Positions 7,176 through 16,268 of a stretch of 64,000 nucleotides of DNA are shown piece after piece; within the stretch, counting starts at the first letter, position 1, and each line of letters begins with the position of its first letter. The notes beneath the pieces were generated by a model. It saw only the letters and a list, made by a program, of their open reading frames with translations, was not told the DNA's origin and searched no databases. The DNA comes from Flavobacterium hibisci (GTDB taxonomy: Bacteria; Bacteroidota; Bacteroidia; Flavobacteriales; Flavobacteriaceae): NCBI RefSeq assembly GCF_020026925.1, contig NZ_JAIQDW010000016.1:1-64000 (forward strand), in the 5' to 3' direction. Both the position numbers and the translations under genes were made by a program.

Positions 7176-8132
7176 ATGTTTAAAAAACTTTTTGGTTCCC
7201 TAACCGGAGACAACAAACAAGAAAATCAGATTGATGCGCAAACTTCAAATGATAATTATGAGAATAATTATGAAAACGAATATCAGGAAACAGAATACGA
7301 TCCTGAAACTTTGCACGGAACACATTACGCTGTTGAAGATTTTGACAATGAAGTAGAAAGAAGAGCAGAAGCCTGGATTCAGGATGAACGTGAAAGTGGG
7401 GAAAATTTACAGGAAAGCGACATCAAAAGCATTTATACCAATTACAGACGACAAGTTTACCAGGAATGGAATAACTGCGATTCTGATCAAATGATCCGAT
7501 TTGAACATGCCAATTCATTAAAATACAGCGGTGTTCAGACTTCCGGATTTGTAAAAGTAGAGGACAACAATCCGTTTCTTGAGCCGGTACATGGAATTTC
7601 ATTGCGAGATTATACAGCCATGTGCCTGAAAATTAGTGCCGGTGTAGATTACAACGAAGTGTGCAGGGCAATGGGCATCGAATCGGTAATCTGGGAAGAA
7701 TTAAATACCATCTGGCCACAGCGTATGGGCGAAGATACTTCGTTTACAGTTACCACTTTATTCGGTCAGTATTATGCAGAAAACGTTACGATTCCGCAAT
7801 TAGAAAACATCAAGGCAGAAGTTTCAGAAGAAGGGCTTGCCAATCTTGAAAGAATCAAAAGAGACCGTTATTTCTATGAAGAACTTGCCGGAGCGAGACA
7901 GGCAGCTTACGAGTACGGAATCGACGGAGCGCAATGGATCCTGGATAACTACGGAATCAATCTGGCCGATTTCCAGTCGGTTGCCATGCAGTGGATGACA
8001 GAACAGAATCAAAACTGGAACTCAGAAGAGATTATGGAGTTTTCAAATTACCAGCAGGAAAAACAAAAAGAATACGCCGCAAAATTCGCCGCAGAACAAG
8101 GCGGCAATATAGCGGACGACGTAGAATTCTAA
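7176..8132 (+). CDS. Acidic protein of the SPFH operon
   Basis: 318 residues. It starts MFKKLFGSLTGD, a short basic amphipathic head shared in style with the preceding gene, then a very acidic Asn/Glu/Tyr-rich linker (residues 15-55) and a globular region. The C-terminal half (from about 120) holds repeated DYNEVCRAMGIESVIWEELNT and AAYEYGIDGAQWILDNYGI helical segments. I do not recognise a named family with certainty. It lies 24 bp after the zinc-ribbon gene and is followed by a terminator hairpin, so it ends the operon. Confidence 0.7.
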   Translation: MFKKLFGSLTGDNKQENQIDAQTSNDNYENNYENEYQETEYDPETLHGTHYAVEDFDNEVERRAEAWIQDERESGENLQESDIKSIYTNYRRQVYQEWNNCDSDQMIRFEHANSLKYSGVQTSGFVKVEDNNPFLEPVHGISLRDYTAMCLKISAGVDYNEVCRAMGIESVIWEELNTIWPQRMGEDTSFTVTTLFGQYYAENVTIPQLENIKAEVSEEGLANLERIKRDRYFYEELAGARQAAYEYGIDGAQWILDNYGINLADFQSVAMQWMTEQNQNWNSEEIMEFSNYQQEKQKEYAAKFAAEQGGNIADDVEF

Positions 8133-8153
8133 ACTATTTTCAGTGCATCAATT

Positions 8154-8186
8154 AATCCTGTTTGCAATTGCAGGCCGGATTTTTTA
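8154..8186 (+). terminator. Terminator after the SPFH operon, plus repeat remnant
   Basis: aatcc (about 8154-8158) pairs with ggatt before a T-run. The loop holds tttgcaattgca, the same loop as in the terminators at 9608 and 10977. The following bases (atgggaatgcctcctcagaaaagc, 8186-8210) are a decayed stub of the structured repeat, most of which is deleted in this copy. Confidence 0.7.
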
Positions 8187-8230
8187 TGGGAATGCCTCCT
8201 CAGAAAAGCTTGTCTAATCAAGAATACTTT

Positions 8231-8261
8231 TTGAGGATTTATAAGAATTATTATATATTTG
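8231..8261 (+). promoter_or_regulatory. Bacteroidetes-type promoter of the 8394 gene
   Basis: A -33 ttg (8231-8233) is separated by 20 bp from a perfect -7 element tatatttg (8254-8261). The same block, diverged, lies at 2150-2215. A transcript would start near 8268, leaving an untranslated leader of about 125 nt before the ATG at 8394. Nothing recognisable is visible in that leader. Confidence 0.55.
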
Positions 8262-8393
8262 GTGGCAACAAAATCTGATACTTTACAGATATTGCAGTCC
8301 AATTCGCAGGACACAAATTGGATGTTTTCAGACATAAATACAATGTGGCAACAATTCTAAAAATGAACACATAATCAAAAAAATGAAAATTAT

Positions 8394-9527
8394 ATGAGAA
8401 AAAATTTCTTATTAGCTGTATTATTGAATTTAGCTTCAATTGTTACATATGCACAGGAAAAATTTAAGGAAGTAAACTTCGACGAAAAATTTAAAAAAGA
8501 AAATCAAGGAAAAGCTGAAATTAAAATCAATGAAGTGAAGGAATTAATACATATAATGATTGCAATAACTGAAGTTGGTTTAGAAAATGGTGATATGGTT
8601 GCACAAACCGGAACTTATTATAAAGATATTATTCAGGATTTCAAGCCTTTTAAAGAGGAACAGATTATCACAAAATTTGATTCTTTAATGAAAGCGAATC
8701 CGCTAAATTACATTTTTCTTTCAGGTAATGCTTTGAGTTACGATTTTAAAGGAAATAAATTAGTAGCCAATGAATATTATCTCTTTCCAGCTCAGAATGT
8801 TTCTTCTCACACTACAATCACAGTAAATCCAATTACAACTTACAAAAAAGAGATTGAGAATTTTGCAAAAAAAACAGGATTTCGCAAATTCTATAAAAAG
8901 CATAATGAATATTACAACAAAATCATTTCAGATTACAACGAATTCGCAAATCTTAAAGAACAATGGAATTGGTTAGAAAAGCAATTTTCTACAAGAGTCA
9001 ATAATTATACGATAATGTGTTCACCTCTGATTAATGGGTTGAATTATACGACAAGTTATACTGACAATAATTTTAAACAAATTATGATGGTCTTGCCACC
9101 ACTTGAAGAATTAACAAATATGACAGACTCTGAAAAAGTTGTATTAAATACCAGAACAATGTTTACCGAAATTGACCACAATTATGTAGGAAAACCAACG
9201 AAAGACAATATTGATAGCATAAATCAAGTTCTTGGAGATAGAGAAAAATGGGTTAATACAAAGCAGTATGGTACAGAATATTATCCAAATGCTGAACGTG
9301 TTTTCGATGAATACATGACATATGGTGTGTTTTTATTATATTGCAAAGACCATTTTGATAAAAATACAACCGCAAAGACAACTAAAAATATTATCGATTT
9401 AATGACAGAAAGAGGGTTTATAAAAATGCAGGAGTTCACAGACACTCTTTTTGATGTGAGTTCTAAAAACCCAAACAAAACAATAGAAGAATGGTATCCG
9501 GAATTTATTAAACAACTCGAAAAATAA
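8394..9527 (+). CDS. Secreted DUF4932-like protein
   Basis: 377 residues with a signal peptide (MRKNFLLAVLLNLASIVTYAQ, cleavage near residue 21), so it is exported. The mature part is soluble. The segments FTEIDHNYVGKP (about 260) and ERVFDEYMTYGVFLLYC (about 300) resemble the conserved blocks of DUF4932 proteins of Bacteroidota. The spaced acidic and His residues suggest a metal-dependent hydrolase fold, but there is no classic HExxH. It stands alone between two terminator hairpins with its own promoter. Confidence 0.6.
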   Translation: MRKNFLLAVLLNLASIVTYAQEKFKEVNFDEKFKKENQGKAEIKINEVKELIHIMIAITEVGLENGDMVAQTGTYYKDIIQDFKPFKEEQIITKFDSLMKANPLNYIFLSGNALSYDFKGNKLVANEYYLFPAQNVSSHTTITVNPITTYKKEIENFAKKTGFRKFYKKHNEYYNKIISDYNEFANLKEQWNWLEKQFSTRVNNYTIMCSPLINGLNYTTSYTDNNFKQIMMVLPPLEELTNMTDSEKVVLNTRTMFTEIDHNYVGKPTKDNIDSINQVLGDREKWVNTKQYGTEYYPNAERVFDEYMTYGVFLLYCKDHFDKNTTAKTTKNIIDLMTERGFIKMQEFTDTLFDVSSKNPNKTIEEWYPEFIKQLEK

Positions 9528-9607
9528 AAAAGCTGTATCTATACCATAAGATTCAAAAATGCTTTCGTCAGGTCAAGTACCGAAAGAATCAAACAACCCA
9601 TCTACAA

Positions 9608-9640
9608 AATCCGGTTTGCAATTTGCAGACCGGATTTTTT
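9608..9640 (+). terminator. Terminator after the 8394 gene
   Basis: aatccggt (9608-9615) pairs with accggatt (9629-9636), followed by T7. A degenerate structured repeat follows to about 9736: gagcaggaaagtaggtcagg, then a separate pair ttcggttt/aaaccgaa. Confidence 0.85.
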
Positions 9641-9836
9641 TATGAGCATTCGGAGCAGGAAAGTAGGTCAGGTTATTTGCTAAATCTTTGTTCGGTTTGA
9701 CGCCAGAATCGGCTAAACCGAAGTTAAAAACTTAAATTACATTATTTTTAGAATTTTTTAAAATAGTGTAATTTTTTTTATCTATAGGACAACTAATAAA
9801 TTATTAGAATAATCAAATAACTTTAAGCTTTGATTG

Positions 9837-10301
9837 ATGAAAGAAGACTTTATAAAATCCATTAATGAATATCAAAATATAATTCACAAAATTTGCAGGC
9901 TATATAGAAACAGCCATGAAGACCGTGAAGATTTATTTCAGGAAATAGTGTATCAATTATGGAAATCATACCCTAAATTTAAAGGAGAATCAAAAATAAG
10001 CACCTGGATATACCGGGTTGCTTTTAATACCTCAATAGTTACATTTAGAAAAAATAAAATTTCTATTTCTAACTATAAAAATATTCCCGAAAAGTTCCAT
10101 CCTACACTAGAAAATTCATATTCGGAAAACGAAGAACGCATTTTTGAACTTCTTAGTAAATTAAATAGTATTGAAAAATCTATTATCACACTTTATCTCG
10201 AAGATTACAACTATGAAGAAATTGCGACTATAATTGGGATATCAGAAAATAATGTAGGAGTCAAACTGAACAGAATCAAAAACAAATTAAAAATAAAATA
10301 A
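9837..10301 (+). CDS. ECF-type RNA polymerase sigma factor
   Basis: 154 residues from the ATG at 9837. A TTG three bases upstream is the only alternative. Region 2 covers about 5-70 (NIIHKICRLYRNSHEDREDLFQEIVYQLW, then STWIYRVAFN). Region 4 covers about 100-150 (SIEKSIITLYLEDYNYEEIATIIGISENNVGVKLNRIKNKL), a clear helix-turn-helix. It directs RNA polymerase to a small regulon. It is spaced one base from a four-TM protein, the usual arrangement of ECF sigma plus membrane anti-sigma, so membrane control of its activity is likely (inference). It is preceded by an AT-rich region with no clear promoter. Confidence 0.9.
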   Translation: MKEDFIKSINEYQNIIHKICRLYRNSHEDREDLFQEIVYQLWKSYPKFKGESKISTWIYRVAFNTSIVTFRKNKISISNYKNIPEKFHPTLENSYSENEERIFELLSKLNSIEKSIITLYLEDYNYEEIATIIGISENNVGVKLNRIKNKLKIK

Positions 10302-10302
10302 T

Positions 10303-10845
10303 ATGGACTTACAGAACTTAAAAACAAACTGGGGTAAAATGAACTATTTACCAAAAAATGATATGGAATTAGAAAAAATGACTTCAATAAAAAATCATCC
10401 TGTCTTAAAAAAAATAAAAACAAAACTTATAATTGAAACTTTGGTCATTAGCATTTTCTTACTAACCTATTACAGTGCATTCGACGGTGATCAAAAACCT
10501 CTTTACGCTAATATTCTTCTTATTTTTAGTGCCATTGCATATATTATCAACGGTTTATTAAGTTTTCAGGTAATTCAAAAACCAATTCAGGGAGAAAACT
10601 TAAGAGAATCCATTTACACTTATTATAAAAAAGTAAAGACTATTTCAAAAATTTCTTTGAGCATTACGATAGTTTACACTGCTAGTCTGTTGCTTTTTTT
10701 TGGGCTTGCAATCAATTTTAGGGGAGAAAAAAAATGGATGCTGCTATTTGGTATTATTGTGCTGATCCAACTACTATTTTTGTCATCCAGAATTTGGAAA
10801 TCCTGGCTGGAAAAGTTAAAAATCGAAATCGAAAATTTCAACTAA
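10303..10845 (+). CDS. Four-TM membrane partner of the ECF sigma factor
   Basis: 180 residues. A cytoplasmic N-terminus (about 45 residues, MDLQNLKTNWGKMNYLP...) is followed by hydrophobic segments at about 46-64, 70-92, 108-130 and 142-160. It begins one base after the sigma-factor stop codon and so is almost surely co-transcribed with it. By position it is a candidate anti-sigma factor, with the N-terminal tail as the possible sigma-binding part. No zinc-binding HxxxCxxC motif is present, so it is not a ZAS-type anti-sigma. Confidence 0.65.
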   Translation: MDLQNLKTNWGKMNYLPKNDMELEKMTSIKNHPVLKKIKTKLIIETLVISIFLLTYYSAFDGDQKPLYANILLIFSAIAYIINGLLSFQVIQKPIQGENLRESIYTYYKKVKTISKISLSITIVYTASLLLFFGLAINFRGEKKWMLLFGIIVLIQLLFLSSRIWKSWLEKLKIEIENFN

Positions 10846-10976
10846 TCCACTCTAAACTTTTAATTCAGTGTACTTAAAAACCAAAAAGTGTTAGTGGTAA
10901 ATTGAGTAAGAAAACAAACAAACCTGTATTAAGTCACCCCATTACTAAAACATTGTCCAAAAGAAATAATCTACAG

Positions 10977-11155
10977 AATCCGGTTTGCAATTGACGATTG
11001 GATTTTTATGGCATGCCCCGCAGAAAAAGCGGGTCGGGCTATACGCTAAATTCCCGGTTAACAAAAACTACGGCTAAACAGCCTTGTTTTTCTAAACCGG
11101 GAGATATCGCTGCTATCCCTCATGCGACATCCGGTTTCATGATAGAATTATTATT
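10977..11155 (+). repeat. Structured intergenic repeat, copy 4, with fused hairpin
   Basis: The gap 10846-11353 holds no gene. At 10977 a hairpin (aatccggtttgc...ggattttt) leads directly into the repeat: cccgc/gcggg stem with a 7-nt loop at about 11016-11032, then gctaaattcccgg, ggct/agcc, and a closing aaaccggg, ending near 11129 with ctatccctcatgcgac. This copy is the best match to copy 1. The rest of the gap (11155-11350) shows nothing I can assign. Confidence 0.8.
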
Positions 11156-11353
11156 TAATCAGGAGTGATATTCTGGGCACAATCATTATATCCACATCCT
11201 GCTTTTATTCCGACAAAAAAACTAACGGGATTGCACAGGAAGCCGTATGCTGCAAGGAAATCATAGCGTATAATGCATAATTATAATTAGCTACTAAGCA
11301 ACCTTTTAGCGAAATCTATATCTTTTAAGTAAACTATCTTAAAAATGTAACCC

Positions 11354-11770
11354 ATGAAAAAATTTACTTTGCTATTGATTTTCGTATCACTAATTTCCTG
11401 CAGTAATGATAACAATGATGTATCTTCTAAAAATAATTTAAATGGCAAATGGAATTGGCTTATATCATCCGGAGGGTTTGGAGGTGGCGCACAAACTCCT
11501 AAAACAACAAATCAAACCCGGATTATTGAATTCTCAGGCAATACTTTAAAAACGTATAGTAATGGCAATCTGTTCCAAACTAAAAAATTTTCTATTCAGA
11601 CCAAACCATCCCCTTTTGGAGGTAACCAAAAAGTAATTGTAATCGATAAAGGAAATACATTAACGAATGAGGTTTATTTTGATCAGTCTTTTGAAATTAT
11701 TGGTAAAAAACTTTATTTAAGAGATGAATGTGTTGATTGTTACACACATGAATACGAGCGTATCAAATAG
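11354..11770 (+). CDS. Small lipoprotein
   Basis: 138 residues. The N-terminus MKKFTLLLIFVSLISC is a lipoprotein signal with lipobox LISC, so Cys16 would be acylated. The SNDNND tract after it is typical of Bacteroidetes lipoproteins. The body is small and beta-rich with a Gly-rich turn (GGFGGGA), a size and pattern seen in lipocalin-like lipoproteins. A late CVDC pair could form a disulfide. It is a single gene flanked by structured repeats. The specific function is unknown. Confidence 0.75.
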   Translation: MKKFTLLLIFVSLISCSNDNNDVSSKNNLNGKWNWLISSGGFGGGAQTPKTTNQTRIIEFSGNTLKTYSNGNLFQTKKFSIQTKPSPFGGNQKVIVIDKGNTLTNEVYFDQSFEIIGKKLYLRDECVDCYTHEYERIK

Positions 11771-11794
11771 TCTTATAAATGATAGAAGTCTGAA

Positions 11795-11885
11795 TTAGCC
11801 CTGATGGCAGCGGTATCTCCCGATTTAGAAAACAAGGCTTTAGCCGTAGTTTTTCTTATCGGGAATTTAGCGTACAGCAGGACAA
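11795..11885 (-). repeat. Structured intergenic repeat, inverted copy
   Basis: Read on the - strand this matches copy 1 from gctaaattcccg through ggctaa/agcc to cgggagataccgctgc. It is the only inverted copy in the window and lacks the terminator part. It lies in the gap between the lipoprotein and the AHSA1-type gene. Confidence 0.75.
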
Positions 11886-12025
11886 AATATTCTGATGAAA
11901 AGGAATGTTGTGCTCCTTAAATTTATCATAAGTTGTCCGAATTGATGCTAAAATTGTCCTTTTACACCCCTAACCTATTGATTTTTAAAACTAAATTTGT
12001 TTGTAAACATTTTAAAACACACAAA

Positions 12026-12514
12026 ATGAGCACATCTGATTTTAGTACTGTAATTCAGGTTGGACAATCTGCGGAGGAAGTTTTTAATGCCATTACAAAT
12101 GTTCGTGGCTGGTGGTCGGAAGAAATTGAAGGCGATTCGGCGAAACTCAATGATGAATTTAATTATCATTACGAAGATATTCACCGATGCAGAGTCAGAT
12201 TGACAGAAGTGATTCCGAACCAAAAAATCGTCTGGCTGGTAGAACAAAACTATTTTAAGTTTACCGAAGACGAAACCGAATGGACCGGTACAAAACCAAC
12301 TTTTGAAATATCGGAGAAAGACGGAAAAACAACACTGAAGTTTACGCATGTTGGTCTGGTTCCGGAATACGAATGTTTTGACATCTGCAGGGATTCGTGG
12401 ACCAATTACATCCAGAACAGTCTAAAAAAACTGATTACGACCGGCAAAGGTGAACCCAATGCAAGCGGAAAACCCCAGACAGAAAACGAAAGAAAACTGA
12501 GTGCAGGCGAATAA
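12026..12514 (+). CDS. SRPBCC (AHSA1-type) protein
   Basis: 162 residues from the ATG at 12026. An upstream frame from 11933 has no family match. It is a START-like hydrophobic-ligand fold: FSTVIQVGQSAEEVFNAITNVRGWWSEEIEGD at the start, a strand-rich middle and a final amphipathic helix (WTNYIQNSLKKLITTGKGEP). Members bind hydrophobic ligands or act as Hsp90 co-chaperone relatives, and the ligand cannot be read from sequence. It is a single gene. Two other SRPBCC genes lie in this window (22631 and 30658), but their sequences differ clearly. Confidence 0.85.
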   Translation: MSTSDFSTVIQVGQSAEEVFNAITNVRGWWSEEIEGDSAKLNDEFNYHYEDIHRCRVRLTEVIPNQKIVWLVEQNYFKFTEDETEWTGTKPTFEISEKDGKTTLKFTHVGLVPEYECFDICRDSWTNYIQNSLKKLITTGKGEPNASGKPQTENERKLSAGE

Positions 12515-12563
12515 TCTTTTATCTTTTAAAATACGAAAAAAATATTTTATAGCAGTAGTTTCC

Positions 12564-12571
12564 TATATTTG
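12564..12571 (+). promoter_or_regulatory. -7 element tatatttg upstream of the nitrilase-family gene
   Basis: A perfect TAnnTTTG lies 64 bp before the ATG at 12635. No TTG is found at the expected -33 position, so support rests on the -7 box alone. Confidence 0.4.
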
Positions 12572-12634
12572 TTTACAACAAAGGTGTCCATTTTTTTAAC
12601 TGACTTACCTTAACCGTAATTAAATCTTAACTTA

Positions 12635-13366
12635 ATGAAAATTTGTGCCGCACAAACAATTCCAATTAAAGGAAACATTCAACAAAACATAGAAAAACAT
12701 AAAAGTCTGATTGAAATTGCAATATCCAACCAGGCTGACATGATTATTTTTCCTGAGCTTTCATTAACAGGTTATGAACCCGGGTTGGCTGATGGTTTAT
12801 CAATATCTGACTTAGAAGATGAGAGTTTGAATGATTTTCAAATTATTAGCGATCTCAATGATATAATTATTGGCGTTGGAATTCCCTTTAAAACCAACAA
12901 AGGAATTTCCATAAGCATGGTCATTTTTCAGCCAAACGATAAAAGGCAAGTTTATGCAAAGCAATATTTGCATTCTGGGGAAGAAGAGTATTTTACGAGT
13001 GGAGAAAATATTTTGCCTTTGATTAAAAATGAGGATAAAATTGCAATTGCAATATGTTATGAAACTTCGATTCCGGAACATGCTGAAAAAGCATTTAAAA
13101 ACGGAGCGCACATTTACATCGCCAGCGTTTTGAATTCCGTAGAAAGTGTAGACAAAGACATAAAAAGAATATCAGAAACGGCAAAGAAATACAATATGTA
13201 CGCATTGATGTCAAACTTTGCAGGTGAATCCGGCGGATACGAATGTGCAGGTAAGACTTCTATATGGAACAAACAAGGAGCCTTAACTGGACAATTGAAC
13301 AGCAAAGATGAAGGTGTAATTATTATAGACACTGAAAGCGACAAAATAATTGAAAAATATCTGTAA
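12635..13366 (+). CDS. Carbon-nitrogen hydrolase (nitrilase superfamily)
   Basis: 243 residues. The catalytic triad is visible: E41 in FPELSLTGYEP, K109 in YAKQYLHSGEE, and the nucleophile C141 in IAICYETSIPEH. It hydrolyses non-peptide C-N bonds (amide or omega-amidase type); the substrate cannot be deduced. It is slightly short for the family (usually 260-300) but complete from start to stop. It is monocistronic by spacing and lies upstream of a nitroreductase that has its own -7 element. Confidence 0.9.
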   Translation: MKICAAQTIPIKGNIQQNIEKHKSLIEIAISNQADMIIFPELSLTGYEPGLADGLSISDLEDESLNDFQIISDLNDIIIGVGIPFKTNKGISISMVIFQPNDKRQVYAKQYLHSGEEEYFTSGENILPLIKNEDKIAIAICYETSIPEHAEKAFKNGAHIYIASVLNSVESVDKDIKRISETAKKYNMYALMSNFAGESGGYECAGKTSIWNKQGALTGQLNSKDEGVIIIDTESDKIIEKYL

Positions 13367-13408
13367 CAAAACGATGGTACAATTTTAGAAATATTCGGGT
13401 TATAAAAT

Positions 13409-13416
13409 TAACTTTG
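13409..13416 (+). promoter_or_regulatory. -7 element taactttg upstream of the nitroreductase
   Basis: TAnnTTTG match 37 bp before the ATG at 13453. No convincing -33 TTG. It fits the ATG at 13453 better than the upstream in-frame ATG at 13414, which overlaps the -7 box. Confidence 0.4.
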
Positions 13417-13452
13417 CAGTCTATAAAACTAAAAACGTTAAAATACAGTACC

Positions 13453-14052
13453 ATGGATATTTTGGAATTAATGAAAAAAAGATACTCTGCGAAAAAATAC
13501 AATGCTGACAAAGCTATTCCGCAGGAAAAAATCGAAGCTTTGAAAGAGGTTTTATACCTGAGCCCTTCTTCTATAAATATTCAGCCATGGAAATTTACAT
13601 TTGTCCAAAATACGGGAATTAAGGCACAATTAGCTGCAGTTTCGATGCACAATAAAGAAAAAGTAAATCAGGCGCAGCTGATAGTGGTTTTTAGTGTTGC
13701 CGATGATCTGGATGCTTTTCAGCAAATAGTAGATACCCAAATGCCTGAAGCCCGCAGAAACTGGTACAACCAGATTAAAGCCAGTAAGCCTGAAGCCGAA
13801 TTAAAAACATGGCTGTCCCAGCAAGTATATATCGCTCTGGGAGTTGGTCTCACTGCAAGCATTGCGTTAGGTCTGGATTCTACGGCGATGGAAGGGATTG
13901 AATCTGACAAATACAAAGAAATCCTAAATATGTCGGCATTTAAACCATTGTTTGCCATGGCAGTAGGTTATGGTGCCGAAGATGATTTTAACCGAATCGA
14001 AGTAATGCCAAAATCAAGACGATTACTGGACAGTGTCATTGAGAGCATCTAA
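13453..14052 (+). CDS. NfsB-like nitroreductase (FMN)
   Basis: 200 residues from the ATG at 13453. It starts MDILELMKKRYSAKKYN, the FMN-phosphate-binding RYSxKxY motif of the nitroreductase family, followed by SPSSINIQPWKF (flavin contact), ALGVGLTASIALGLDSTAMEGI, and a final PKSRR. It should reduce nitroaromatics or quinones with NAD(P)H as a dimer. It is followed after 15 bp by an AraC-type regulator, which may control it together with the downstream NmrA-like gene (inference). Confidence 0.92.
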   Translation: MDILELMKKRYSAKKYNADKAIPQEKIEALKEVLYLSPSSINIQPWKFTFVQNTGIKAQLAAVSMHNKEKVNQAQLIVVFSVADDLDAFQQIVDTQMPEARRNWYNQIKASKPEAELKTWLSQQVYIALGVGLTASIALGLDSTAMEGIESDKYKEILNMSAFKPLFAMAVGYGAEDDFNRIEVMPKSRRLLDSVIESI

Positions 14053-14067
14053 ACTTTATATAAAAAC

Positions 14068-14946
14068 ATGACCACCGACATCATTGAATTAAACAATTTT
14101 ATCGTCCTGATCGAACATTCTAATGCAGAGAAAACCTTTGTTCAGAAGTGTGAAATCGACGGAGATGCGGTTGGTTTTGCTTTTTATGGTTCCGGAAATG
14201 TTGAGTTAGAGATCAAACACAACAATCAGACAAAATATTTAACGAATACAACCGGACTGGCAATTTCTTTTTTTGGCAATCAAAAAGTAGAATTTGCCCA
14301 TAAAATCGCTCCTGACAAACCCCTGCAGTCCATTAGTATTTTTACGAAACTTAAAAACCTGCATACGCTTTCTCAGGTCGAAAAAGAAATTTTCGAAAAA
14401 CAGCTGCCTGAATTATTAAATCCGAAGGAACATTTTGTAAAAGGCCCTACCTTTTTTATGACGCTTGACATGCAGCTTGCTGTTCAGAAGATTTTCAATA
14501 CCACCTACTCCGGCAATACAAGACTGTTATTCTTAAAAAGCCAGGTCAACGAATTACTTTCACATTATTTTGCCCTTTTGTCTGATGATAAAAAAGTAGA
14601 ACTGAACGATAAGGACAAAGAGAAACTTTTTCAGGCAAAAGATATCGTGAGCGCACAATATTCAAAACCTCCCACTATTTCAGAATTGTCAAGACTCATC
14701 GGACTTAATAGCACCAAATTAAAAAAGAATTTTAAAGAGTTATTTGGTATTCCGATTTACAAATACATTCACGAAGAGCGCCTGAACAAGGCATATGAAC
14801 TGCTTTCACAAACGGAGAAAACCGTTCAGGAAGCGGCCTGGGAAGTTGGTTACGAAAGCCTGAGTTCGTTTTCGAATGCGTTTCAGAAGAAGTTTGGTTC
14901 AAGGCCCAACGAAGTAAAAAAACAATTCCTTTCAAACAAATCTTAA
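14068..14946 (+). CDS. AraC-family transcriptional regulator
   Basis: 292 residues. The C-terminal 100 residues carry two helix-turn-helices: PTISELSRLIGLNSTKLKKNFKELFG, then VQEAAWEVGYESLSSFSNAFQKKFGSRPNEVKK, the AraC signature. The N-terminal half is a cupin-like sensor domain with no clear ligand motif. It sits between the nitroreductase and the NmrA-like oxidoreductase on the same strand and probably activates one or both. Confidence 0.92.
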   Translation: MTTDIIELNNFIVLIEHSNAEKTFVQKCEIDGDAVGFAFYGSGNVELEIKHNNQTKYLTNTTGLAISFFGNQKVEFAHKIAPDKPLQSISIFTKLKNLHTLSQVEKEIFEKQLPELLNPKEHFVKGPTFFMTLDMQLAVQKIFNTTYSGNTRLLFLKSQVNELLSHYFALLSDDKKVELNDKDKEKLFQAKDIVSAQYSKPPTISELSRLIGLNSTKLKKNFKELFGIPIYKYIHEERLNKAYELLSQTEKTVQEAAWEVGYESLSSFSNAFQKKFGSRPNEVKKQFLSNKS

Positions 14947-15018
14947 TTCTTTTCCGACAAATGATTTGATTATGAACTGTGCAACTTTGCTGTATCATTA
15001 ATCTTAAATCATATAAAA

Positions 15019-15867
15019 ATGGAAAATCAGAAAATTTTAGTCCTTGGCGGAAACGGAAAAACCGGACGCAGGGTAACGAAACTGTTAAAAGAAAGAAGCA
15101 ACGCCGAAGTTTACATCGGATCCAGAAATGGCATCCCTCCTTTTCACTGGGAAAATCAGGAAACCTGGTCTGAGGTAATCGAAGGTATTGATACGGTTTA
15201 CATCACTTTTCAGCCTGATTTGGCCATTCCGTCAGCTCCGGAAGCGATTCAGAAATTCACAACTTTGGCCACTCAAAACGGTGTTCAGAAAATAGTACTT
15301 CTTTCGGGAAGAGGCGAAAAAGAAGCGCAGGTTTGCGAAGAAATTGTAAAATCTACAGCAAAAAACTGGACGATAGTACGAGCCAGCTGGTTCAGTCAGA
15401 ATTTTAGCGAAAGCATCTTTTTAGAACCTATTCTGGCAGGCTACGTAGCTATAGCAAGAGCCGAAACACCAGAGCCTTTTACCGATGCCGATGATATTGC
15501 GGCCGTAGTAACCGAAGCGCTTTTAAACGAAAAACACAACGGCAAAACATACGAGCTTACCGGTCCGAGGCTGCTCTCCTTTAAAGAAGCCGTAGCCCAA
15601 ATAGCCCAGATTACAGGCAGGGAAATTCAGTTTCACCCGCTTTCTGTTGACGAATACATCAGTATGCTGCGGGAATATCAGGTTCCGGAAGACGAATTAT
15701 GGCTGGTAAACTATCTTTTCAGCGAAGTTTTAGATGGCCGAAATTCCAGCATCACCAGCGATATTGAAAAAGTCTTAGGCCGAAAAGCCAAAGATTTTAC
15801 CGACTACGTAAAAGAGACAGCACAAACCGGAATTTGGGATGCGCCAAAATTAGCAGAAACGCCATGA
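15019..15867 (+). CDS. NmrA-like NAD(P)-binding protein
   Basis: 282 residues. The N-terminal Rossmann motif ILVLGGNGKTGRRV (residues 6-19, GGNGKTG) is an atypical-SDR nucleotide-binding site. VRASWFSQNFSES (about 125) and the later YELTGPRLLSF are typical of the NmrA / NADPH-dependent azoreductase-like group, which lacks the YxxxK catalytic pair. It is probably a redox sensor or reductase acting with the nitroreductase upstream. Its stop overlaps the next start (ATGA at 15864), showing translational coupling. Confidence 0.88.
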   Translation: MENQKILVLGGNGKTGRRVTKLLKERSNAEVYIGSRNGIPPFHWENQETWSEVIEGIDTVYITFQPDLAIPSAPEAIQKFTTLATQNGVQKIVLLSGRGEKEAQVCEEIVKSTAKNWTIVRASWFSQNFSESIFLEPILAGYVAIARAETPEPFTDADDIAAVVTEALLNEKHNGKTYELTGPRLLSFKEAVAQIAQITGREIQFHPLSVDEYISMLREYQVPEDELWLVNYLFSEVLDGRNSSITSDIEKVLGRKAKDFTDYVKETAQTGIWDAPKLAETP

Positions 15868-16247
15868 ATTATTCGAGATCCATATTGGCTGGTATTATTG
15901 CATGGCTTTGCGTTGTAATTACTTTTTATGTTCTGGAACACATTCCGCTTTTTAAGGAATCAACAATCGTTCAGGCATTTATTGCCGCTTTTACCATTAT
16001 ATTTTATGCCTGGTTTGCCGCCTGGTTTTATTATAAAAAAGCAGCAAAAAAGTCGGGACTTCTGGCAGGAATCGTCATTACAGGCACTGCTTTGGTTCTG
16101 GATCTTTTGGTAACAGTCCCGTTTATCGAAATCCCAAAAGGAAGCAGTTATCAGGCCTTTTTCAGCAATCCTCTATTATGGATTCTGGCGGTCATTAATG
16201 TTCTTACAGTGTATGTACATCTAAAGCGAAATACAAAAGTAAACTGA
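15864..16247 (+). CDS. Four-TM protein coupled to the NmrA-like gene
   Basis: 127 residues from the ATG at 15864, which shares ATGA with the preceding stop. The longer frame from 15834 is not favoured. Four hydrophobic segments lie at about 5-25, 38-58, 70-90 and 105-122. The pattern recalls small DUF5367-type membrane proteins of Bacteroidota. No catalytic residues are visible. A terminator hairpin at 16269 closes the run. Confidence 0.75.
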   Translation: MNYSRSILAGIIAWLCVVITFYVLEHIPLFKESTIVQAFIAAFTIIFYAWFAAWFYYKKAAKKSGLLAGIVITGTALVLDLLVTVPFIEIPKGSSYQAFFSNPLLWILAVINVLTVYVHLKRNTKVN

Positions 16248-16268
16248 AACTAAAAAATACTATTTAAG

